Below, piece after piece: positions 5,855 through 10,000 of a stretch of DNA of 10,000 nucleotides. The DNA is taken from the NCBI GenBank assembly GCA_008636095.1, contig VSJD01000215.1:1-10000 (forward strand), read 5' to 3'. The position numbers were made by a program, and so were the translations under genes. The notes under the pieces are model-generated. The model ran no database searches and was not told the DNA's origin. It saw only the letters and a program-made list of their open reading frames with translations. This stretch comes from Kiritimatiellota bacterium (lineage in GTDB: Bacteria; Verrucomicrobiota; Kiritimatiellia; JAAZAB01). Each line of letters opens with the position of its first letter. Position 1 is the first letter of the stretch.

Positions 5855-6760
5855 ATGAGCAAAATAACGCCCAATCTGGATGATACCAGCGACCTGCCGG
5901 TACTGGCCCGGGAGGCTATTGGCGTCCATCTGAAAAAAGTATTGGCCGGGAGCGGTGCGGTCAAGGTCCCTAAACTGAATGGCTTGATGAAAACAACCGC
6001 CGGCATGCATTTTCATTTTATGCCCGAGCTGTTTGTGCAACTGGCCGGAATTAACGCCTTTGAATGTCCCCACGAGCGATTCAACCTGTGCCCCGGACAA
6101 CTGTGCGTCATGCCGCGCGGTATGCCGCATGGCGAGACGTTCAAATTTGTGCGCGGTCAATTTGGCATGCTGGTTTTCATGTATAACGCCCAGGAATTAA
6201 GTTTCCTTCTGTCAGCCGGCTCGCAGGGCAAAGATCCTCGGGCGGTAAAATCCATGAACATCCATTATCCGCGCGTATTGCGCATGGCCGAATATCTGGA
6301 AGATATTGCCCAGGTTTTACACGCCGGCGGACGCAATACCAGGGAAATAGCGCGGGGTTTGCTGTCGGCGCATCTGGCTGAGATTCTAAACATCATGGCG
6401 ACGGACTTGGGCACGCGCCGGGATGAACCGTATAAAATAACACAGGTCAAACAACTGATGGTTTCGCGCCTGAGCGATCCCGATCTGGGCGTCCGCAAAC
6501 TTGCCGAGTGGGTGGAATGCTCTCCCGATTATTTGTCATACCTTTTCCATAAATGGACCGGCCGCACGCTGGCCGACACGATCAATCGTTATCGCCTGTC
6601 CCAGGCGCAGTATCTTCTGCAGAACTCGAGCAAGAATATTAAAGAAATCGCCGCCGCGGCCGGCTTTGCCGATCCCGACTATTTTGGACGGTTGTTCCGC
6701 AATGCCACCGGACAGACCCCGACAACCTATCGCCGGAAAATCAGCGCGACTTTTCCGTAA
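5855..6760 (+). CDS. AraC/XylS-family transcriptional regulator with N-terminal cupin-type sensor
   Basis: A 301-residue regulator. The N-terminal half looks like an AraC-type cupin ligand pocket: MHFHFMPELFVQLAG at 51-65, then LCPGQLCVMPRGMPHGE at 78-94, the usual 'pole barrel' with clustered histidines. A helical dimerisation segment follows (about 140-185). The C-terminal DNA-binding domain (about 195-295) has two helix-turn-helix motifs. The first is near 213-236 (LAEWVECSPDYLSYLFHKW) and the second is 262-294 with the family signature AAAAGFADPDYFGRLFRNATGQTP. The gene is divergent from thuA and upstream of lsrF, so it most likely senses a sugar or metabolite and switches on the thuA operon, perhaps also lsrF. 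The ATG at 5855 has only a weak ribosome site (GGA at 5842-5844), which suggests low expression. Ligand unknown. Confidence 0.93.
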   Translation: MSKITPNLDDTSDLPVLAREAIGVHLKKVLAGSGAVKVPKLNGLMKTTAGMHFHFMPELFVQLAGINAFECPHERFNLCPGQLCVMPRGMPHGETFKFVRGQFGMLVFMYNAQELSFLLSAGSQGKDPRAVKSMNIHYPRVLRMAEYLEDIAQVLHAGGRNTREIARGLLSAHLAEILNIMATDLGTRRDEPYKITQVKQLMVSRLSDPDLGVRKLAEWVECSPDYLSYLFHKWTGRTLADTINRYRLSQAQYLLQNSSKNIKEIAAAAGFADPDYFGRLFRNATGQTPTTYRRKISATFP

Positions 6761-6908
6761 CCCGGATATTTCTTAACGCAGCCTTGAAGGATCAAAACCC
6801 GCCGATACCCAAATGGCTATGGTGGGGCAAGTCAAACAAAAGAGAAAAAAACACGGATCCCGGTGGCGTGGAAGCGATTTGTACGGCGTTCCCTGGAATG
6901 AGCCGCGC

Positions 6909-6937
6909 TTGACAAACCTGTTGAAAACATGAAAAAT
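6909..6937 (+). promoter_or_regulatory. Putative sigma-70-type promoter of lsrF
   Basis: A consensus -35 box TTGACA (6909-6914) is followed after 17 bases by AAAAAT (6932-6937), a 4-of-6 match to the -10 consensus. Transcription would start near 6944. A perfect -35 with a poor -10 is common in activator- or repressor-controlled promoters. Confidence 0.5.
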
Positions 6938-6956
6938 GGCGGCAATCAAACCCCAT

Positions 6957-6970
6957 TGCGCAATTGCGCA
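6957..6970. promoter_or_regulatory. 14-bp perfect palindrome, candidate operator of lsrF
   Basis: TGCGCAATTGCGCA is a perfect 14-base palindrome placed between the -10 box (6932-6937) and the ribosome site (6975-6984), about 13-26 bases after the expected start point. A dimeric repressor bound here would block elongation or initiation. No repressor gene in this window obviously matches. Confidence 0.45.
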
Positions 6971-6989
6971 CATCAAAAGGAGGACTGCC

Positions 6990-7874
6990 ATGCCGGATCC
7001 GGAAGCCGTTAAGGAAGGCAAGCGCTTTTATGAAGATGTCCCAATGAAGACACCGGGCTTTTTTTTGAAAGGTTCGGGCGCGCTCGACTGGGGTATGCGC
7101 AACCGCCTGGCGCGGATTTTCAACCCAAAGGACGCTCACACGGTCATGCTGGCCATTGACCACGGCTATTTCCAGGGCCCCACCACGGGGCTGGAGCGCG
7201 TGGACTTGAATATCGTCCCGCTTGTTTCCCATTGCGACGCGCTAATGCTGACGCGCGGCATCCTGCGTAGCACGATTCCGCCCGCTTGCGCCCAACCGAT
7301 TGTCATGCGCGCCAGTGGGGGGGCGAGCATTTTAAAAGAACTCTCCAATGAGGAATTGGCCGTGGATATCGAGGATGCCATCCGCATGAATGTCTCGGCC
7401 CTGGCGATCCAGGTGTTCATCGGCGGTGAGTTCGAGACTCGCTCGGTCCATAACATGACCCGCCTGGTGGACCTTGGCCTGCGCTACGGCATTCCCGTCA
7501 TGGCCGTCACGGCGGTAGGCAAAGATATGGCGCGCGACGCCAAGTATTTCCGGCTGGCCTGCCGCATTTGCGCGGAGCTGGGCGCGCACGTGGTCAAGAC
7601 CTATTACGTCCCGCAGGGGTTCGATACCATCACGGCTTCCTGTCCGGTGCCGATTGTCATGGCCGGCGGCAAAAAACTGCCGGAACTGGACGCGCTGACC
7701 ATGGCCTATAACGCCATCCAGGAAGGCGCCGCCGGCGTGGACATGGGGCGGAACATTTTTCAGAGCGATTTTCCCGTAGGCATGATCAAGGCGATTCGCA
7801 AGGTCGTGCATGAGAATATGAAACCCGCCGAGGCGCTTGAATATTATAAGACGTTGAAGGCGAAGAAAGCATAA
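6990..7874 (+). CDS. lsrF: LsrF-type aldolase/thiolase (3-hydroxy-5-phosphonooxypentane-2,4-dione thiolase family)
   Basis: A 294-residue class I (DhnA-type) aldolase-fold enzyme that closely follows Escherichia coli LsrF along its whole length. Matching blocks are [13 protein letters not shown] (24-36), RLARIFNPK (39-47), [20 protein letters not shown] (51-70), LTRGILRS (87-94), AVGKDMARD (175-183), VVKTYYV (201-207), [15 protein letters not shown] (218-232) and [11 protein letters not shown] (249-259). K203 falls at the same number as the E. coli Schiff-base lysine. LsrF transfers an acetyl unit from phosphorylated AI-2 breakdown product to CoA, giving acetyl-CoA and dihydroxyacetone phosphate. 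Start at 6990 has AAAAGGAGGA 5 bases before it, and the protein then aligns with LsrF from its first residue. No lsrK, lsrG, lsrR or transporter gene lies nearby, so a substrate other than phospho-AI-2 is quite possible. It is followed by an SDR gene 109 bp on. Confidence 0.95.
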   Translation: MPDPEAVKEGKRFYEDVPMKTPGFFLKGSGALDWGMRNRLARIFNPKDAHTVMLAIDHGYFQGPTTGLERVDLNIVPLVSHCDALMLTRGILRSTIPPACAQPIVMRASGGASILKELSNEELAVDIEDAIRMNVSALAIQVFIGGEFETRSVHNMTRLVDLGLRYGIPVMAVTAVGKDMARDAKYFRLACRICAELGAHVVKTYYVPQGFDTITASCPVPIVMAGGKKLPELDALTMAYNAIQEGAAGVDMGRNIFQSDFPVGMIKAIRKVVHENMKPAEALEYYKTLKAKKA

Positions 7875-7878
7875 AAGA

Positions 7879-7932
7879 CAGTGTTCAGTGTTCGGGGTTC
7901 GGTGTTCGGTAAAACCTGAACACTGAACACCG
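7879..7932. repeat. Heptamer (GTGTTCR) tandem tract forming an imperfect 18-bp hairpin
   Basis: After the lsrF stop, degenerate copies of the heptamer GTGTTCR run on the plus strand (7879-7910), and the inverse form (YGAACAC) follows at 7915-7932. The arms CAGTGTTCAGTGTTCGGG (7879-7896) and CCTGAACACTGAACACCG (7915-7932) pair with one mismatch and one G-T wobble. There is no T-run after it, so it is not a standard intrinsic terminator, though it could stabilise or attenuate the lsrF-SDR transcript. Heptamer tandem families in intergenic DNA are known from cyanobacteria (STRR repeats); relation to those is not claimed. Confidence 0.75.
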
Positions 7933-7983
7933 AAAACCAAGTACGGACGTTGCCGATTAAGTTAAATTTGATAAGGCGAGGAA

Positions 7984-9108
7984 ATGAATACGCAAATAGC
8001 CCGTCTTTTGACCATCCTGCGGGGTTTGCTGGCCGAACCCTCCGGTTGCCCCGATGATCCCTGGCAGAGGGTGATATTTAAGCCATGCGCTCCATCCTCC
8101 GGGGCATCTGATGCGGCAATTGCCGATGCGGCGATTGATCTGGGGGACGTTGTGAGCAAGGCGGCGGATGACGAACTCCGCGGTCAACTGCGGATCATCC
8201 TGCAGCGCTCCGCGGTCAAGCCGGACAGGGTTATTGTTACCGGCGGTAACGCGTATCGCATCGAGCGCGGCGTGGTGTCAACGCAGGCGCCTCTGCAAAA
8301 TAAAATTGCGTTGGTCACCGGCGCGGCGGGCGCGATCGGGGCGGGGATTTGCCGTGGCTTGCTGGCGAAGGGCACGTATGTGGCCGCCGCCGATCTGGCG
8401 CGGGAAGCCTTGGATAACCTGGTCCGGGAATTGAATCCCGACTCTCTGCGAGGTCGGGATCGGGACCGTATAATGGGCGTGACGATGGACGTTACCGATG
8501 CCGCCTCCGTGGCCGCCGGGTTTGATGCTGTGGCCGAGGCATGGGGTGGGGTGGATATTATTGTGGTCAATGCCGGGATTGCCATGGTGGCGCCGCTGGT
8601 TGAGTTGGATATGGAGGCGTTCCGGCGGTTGGAGCGAGTCAACGTGGAAGGGACCTTGCTGACCCTGGCGGAGGCCGGTCGGCGTTTATGCCGCCAGGCG
8701 ACGGGCGGGGACATGATTCTGGTTTCCACCAAGAACGTGTTTGCCCCGGGGGCGCAGTTCGGGGCCTACAGTGCCACCAAGGCGGCGGCCCACCAGTTGG
8801 CGCGCATCGCCAGCTTGGAACTGGCAAGCTTCGATATCCGTGTGAACATGGTGGCGCCCGACGCTGTTTTTTCCGATGGTGAGCGCAAGTCGGGTTTATG
8901 GGCCGAGGTGGGCCCCTCGCGCATGAAGGCTCGTGGCCTTGATGAAAAGGGTTTGGAAGACTATTATCGCAACCGGAATTTGCTTAAAGCCCGGGTGACG
9001 CCCGACCACGTGGCCAACGCCGTGCTTTTCTTTGCCGCCCGGCAAACGCCGACGACCGGCGCCACGATTCCCGTGGACGGCGGCCTGCCGGATGCGACGC
9101 CGCGGTGA
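7984..9108 (+). CDS. Short-chain dehydrogenase similar to the C-terminal domain of RhaD-type bifunctional enzymes, with an unusual N-terminal extension
   Basis: A 374-residue protein. Residues about 106-370 form a classical SDR: TGAAGAIG cofactor loop (112-119), D137 after the second strand (favours NAD), NAG at 196-198, N220, S248 and YSATK with Y262/K266, completing the Asn-Ser-Tyr-Lys tetrad. The end (RVNMVAPDAVF, GLEDYYRNRNLLKARVTPDHVANAVLFF, TGATIPVDGG) strongly resembles the dehydrogenase half of bifunctional rhamnulose-1-phosphate aldolase/lactaldehyde dehydrogenases. Instead of the class II aldolase half there are about 105 residues I do not recognise, alanine- and leucine-rich and probably helical, ending in VIVTGGNAYRIERGVVS (84-99). 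AAGGCGAGG precedes the ATG at 7984. It sits 109 bp after lsrF on the same strand and is likely co-transcribed. The substrate is unknown; a sugar phosphate or aldehyde is the best guess. Confidence 0.92.
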   Translation: MNTQIARLLTILRGLLAEPSGCPDDPWQRVIFKPCAPSSGASDAAIADAAIDLGDVVSKAADDELRGQLRIILQRSAVKPDRVIVTGGNAYRIERGVVSTQAPLQNKIALVTGAAGAIGAGICRGLLAKGTYVAAADLAREALDNLVRELNPDSLRGRDRDRIMGVTMDVTDAASVAAGFDAVAEAWGGVDIIVVNAGIAMVAPLVELDMEAFRRLERVNVEGTLLTLAEAGRRLCRQATGGDMILVSTKNVFAPGAQFGAYSATKAAAHQLARIASLELASFDIRVNMVAPDAVFSDGERKSGLWAEVGPSRMKARGLDEKGLEDYYRNRNLLKARVTPDHVANAVLFFAARQTPTTGATIPVDGGLPDATPR

Positions 9109-9120
9109 CCTGAAGAATGG

Positions 9121-9154
9121 TTTCCGCCATAGGCGGATCCGCCTTCGGCGGAAA
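9121..9154. repeat. Composite palindrome downstream of the SDR gene
   Basis: Outer arms TTTCCGCC (9121-9128) and GGCGGAAA (9147-9154) enclose a perfect 14-base palindrome AGGCGGATCCGCCT (9131-9144). The whole element can fold as one long hairpin or alternate hairpins. It starts 12 bases after the SDR stop. No T-run follows, so it may work as a repeat-derived transcript end or 3' stabiliser rather than a classic terminator. It resembles dispersed intergenic repeats seen in many bacterial genomes. Confidence 0.75.
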
Positions 9155-9181
9155 TGGTCAATGGGTGATGGTTAATGGGAG
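9154..9181. repeat. Four tandem degenerate heptamers ATGGNNN
   Basis: ATGGTCA, ATGGGTG, ATGGTTA and ATGGGAG follow one another without gaps, so the first and third, and the second and fourth, form a 14-base direct repeat (ATGGTYAATGGG core). It directly adjoins the palindrome at 9121-9154. It differs in sequence from the GTGTTCR tract after lsrF but has the same 7-base period. Confidence 0.7.
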
Positions 9182-9215
9182 ATAGTTGCGGGCATAGTTT
9201 TCATTGGAAAGGCGC

Positions 9216-9274
9216 GGTGTAGTTACCGTTCGTTAGAACGGTTTCCTGCGGTTCTTACGAACCGCATCTACACC
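9216..9274. repeat. Three-way-junction element with TGTAG heads, abutting the thioredoxin gene ribosome site
   Basis: Outer arms GGTGTAG (9216-9222) and CTACACC (9268-9274) close a region with two perfect hairpins. The first is ACCGTTC/GAACGGT (9225-9231 with 9236-9242, loop GTTA). The second is TGCGGTTC/GAACCGCA (9247-9254 with 9259-9266, loop TTAC). The right end touches the ribosome site AAAAAGGAGG at 9275-9284. Each half is TGTAG plus a hairpin, so this is a BIME-like pair with heads outwards, the opposite of 1835-1931 and 2647-2734. In the mRNA it would sit as a compact fold just before the ribosome site. A promoter for the downstream gene is not obvious in 9182-9215. Confidence 0.75.
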
Positions 9275-9289
9275 AAAAAGGAGGCATTG

Positions 9290-9739
9290 ATGAAACGGCT
9301 AATGATGGGACTGTTGCTGGCCAGCCTGTTTGGATTCTCCGCCCTGGCGGGCGAGGAGTGGCTGACGGATTTTAACAAGGCCAAGAAAGAAGCGGCGGAA
9401 AAGAAACTGCCGATCCTGGCCGACTTCTCCGGGTCCGACTGGTGTGGCTGGTGCATCAAGCTCGACAAGGAAGTGTTTTCTCAAAAAGAATTCAAGGCGT
9501 TTGCCAAGGACCGCGTGGTATTGTTTCTGGCCGATTTTCCGCGCGCGAAAGAACTGGTGGCCGAAGTGAAGGCACAGAACGAACAGTTACTTAAGACGTA
9601 CAGCGTAGAAGGGTTCCCGACCGTATTGCTCCTGGATGCCGGCGGCAAAGTCATTGCCCGGACCGGCTATCGTAGGGGTGGGGCGGGGTCTTATGTGGAT
9701 CATCTGAAAGATTTGCTGAAACAACCCGGCAACAAATAA
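9290..9739 (+). CDS. Secreted thioredoxin-like protein with WCGWC active site
   Basis: A 149-residue protein. Residues 1-20 form a signal peptide (MKRLMMGLLLASL, then FSALA before GEEW), so it acts outside the cytoplasm, probably in the periplasm. The mature part is a compact thioredoxin fold of the Thioredoxin_7/DUF255-like group: LPILADFSGSDWCGWCIKLDKEVF at 40-63 with the redox pair C52/C55, and the cis-proline loop GFPTVLLLD at 108-116. Likely role: disulfide reduction or exchange for exported proteins; the redox partner is not visible here. Start at the ATG 9290 follows AAAAAGGAGG with a 5-base gap; a TTG immediately before is in frame but not needed. The leader carries the three-way-junction repeat. 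The next gene also encodes an exported protein. Confidence 0.93.
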   Translation: MKRLMMGLLLASLFGFSALAGEEWLTDFNKAKKEAAEKKLPILADFSGSDWCGWCIKLDKEVFSQKEFKAFAKDRVVLFLADFPRAKELVAEVKAQNEQLLKTYSVEGFPTVLLLDAGGKVIARTGYRRGGAGSYVDHLKDLLKQPGNK

Positions 9740-9755
9740 ACATAAGAAGGTATAT

Positions 9756-9775
9756 GGTCAAACGAGGGTTTGATC
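9756..9775. promoter_or_regulatory. Short hairpin downstream of the thioredoxin-like gene
   Basis: GGTCAAAC (9756-9763) and GTTTGATC (9768-9775) pair over 8 bp with one G-T wobble around the loop GAGG, 17 bases after the stop codon. No T-run follows, so terminator function is doubtful. The rest of the 118-bp gap (to 9857) is AT-rich and probably holds a promoter for the next gene, but I cannot pick boxes with confidence. Confidence 0.35.
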
Positions 9776-9857
9776 TAAAAAGCATGCGATATTTAATGTC
9801 AGTTAGTGTCCCGTGATAATCATCAATCGGAAATCAAAAATTCAAAGTAGGGAGATT

Positions 9858-10000
9858 ATGTTTGTGAAACATGAAGAAATGAAGTGCGGATTGGCGGCGG
9901 TGCTGGTGCTGGGGATGGTCGCGGGCTTGATGGCCCAGGAACCAGCGGCGCCGGTCAAGGATTCCGGCGCAACAGCCCCGGCGTGTGCCATGATGTGCGG
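9858..10000 (+). CDS. Exported protein of unknown function (partial, N-terminus only)
   Basis: The frame from the ATG at 9858 stays open to the window end (47 codons). GTAGGGAGA sits just upstream as a ribosome site. The product begins with charged residues (MFVKHEEMK), then a hydrophobic stretch CGLAAVLVLGMVAGLMA (10-26) with a likely signal peptidase I site before QEPAAP. A proline/alanine-rich segment and then cysteines and methionines (C43, C47) follow. A shorter start at the ATG 9879 would give a more typical signal peptide but has a weaker ribosome site. The mature domain is not visible, so no function is assigned. Confidence 0.75.
   Translation, partial: MFVKHEEMKCGLAAVLVLGMVAGLMAQEPAAPVKDSGATAPACAMMC

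Larger units (their letters stand above)
6761..6989. other. Intergenic region between the araC-type gene and lsrF
   Basis: A 229-bp gap. I see no gene in it. The part 6761-6900 shows no recognisable structure and no clear terminator after the regulator gene. The right part carries the lsrF promoter, a palindrome and the ribosome site, listed separately. An in-frame ATG at 6936 would extend LsrF by 18 residues but is rejected, as explained in the lsrF entry. Confidence 0.6.

Noticed and set aside
6936-6989. 18-residue N-terminal extension of LsrF from the ATG at 6936
   Set aside because: It would cover the palindrome and ribosome site, overlaps the -10 region, and LsrF homologues begin at the 6990 start.
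7879-7940. Possible CRISPR or phage-attachment repeat after lsrF
   Set aside because: Units are 7 bases with no spacers of uniform length and no cas or integrase gene; it is a degenerate heptamer tandem and hairpin.
9216-9274. Possible tRNA or hammerhead ribozyme, because of the three-stem fold
   Set aside because: The loops are 4 bases with no anticodon or T-loop features, and the hammerhead core CUGAUGA/GAAA arrangement is absent.

Overview
The window looks like chromosomal DNA from a free-living Gram-negative-type bacterium of moderately high GC. I lean towards the PVC group (Lentisphaerae/Kiritimatiellae/Verrucomicrobia or a relative). The reasons are the ThuA plus Gfo/Idh/MocA pair, a glycine-rich RRM protein, an orphan deoxyhypusine-synthase-like protein, and intergenic spaces full of palindromic repeats. 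This placement is inference: there is no rRNA or marker gene to test it.

Layout. (1) 1-1791, minus strand: an RluA-family pseudouridine synthase, followed 40 bp downstream by an AlgI-like MBOAT O-acyltransferase that runs off the left edge. (2) 1792-2350: a REP/BIME-like repeat, then a strong intrinsic terminator and the minus-strand gene of a small RRM RNA-binding protein. (3) 2351-3891: a 428-bp gene-free leader region holding a second copy of the repeat, here enclosed by a perfect 19-bp inverted repeat, then a plus-strand gene for a deoxyhypusine-synthase-like protein of unknown substrate. (4) 3892-5733, minus strand: a tight thuA-gfo/idh operon like the ThuAB pair, divergent from (5) an AraC-family regulator (5855-6760); the two face each other across a 121-bp promoter region. 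(6) 6990-9108, plus strand: a very clear LsrF-type aldolase/thiolase and an SDR that resembles the C-terminal dehydrogenase domain of bifunctional RhaD-type enzymes but carries a different, unrecognised N-terminal region. (7) 9109-10000: another repeat-rich gap, a secreted thioredoxin-like protein with a WCGWC active site, and the start of a second exported protein cut by the window end.

How the genes may work together: the middle of the window (AraC, ThuA, Gfo/Idh, LsrF, SDR) reads as a sugar or sugar-derivative catabolic locus. ThuA/Gfo-Idh pairs are known from keto-sugar (3-keto-trehalose type) metabolism, LsrF cleaves a phosphorylated 2,4-diketone with CoA, and the SDR could supply a keto group. 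That linkage is inferred from gene position only. No lsrK, lsrG, lsrR, lsrACDB or sugar transporter is present here.

The least explained material is non-coding. At least three palindromic elements carry TGTAG heads (a BIME-like repeat family), two of them directly in front of ribosome binding sites. There are also two different degenerate heptamer tandem tracts, a 14-bp palindrome between the lsrF promoter and its start, and a composite palindrome after the SDR gene.
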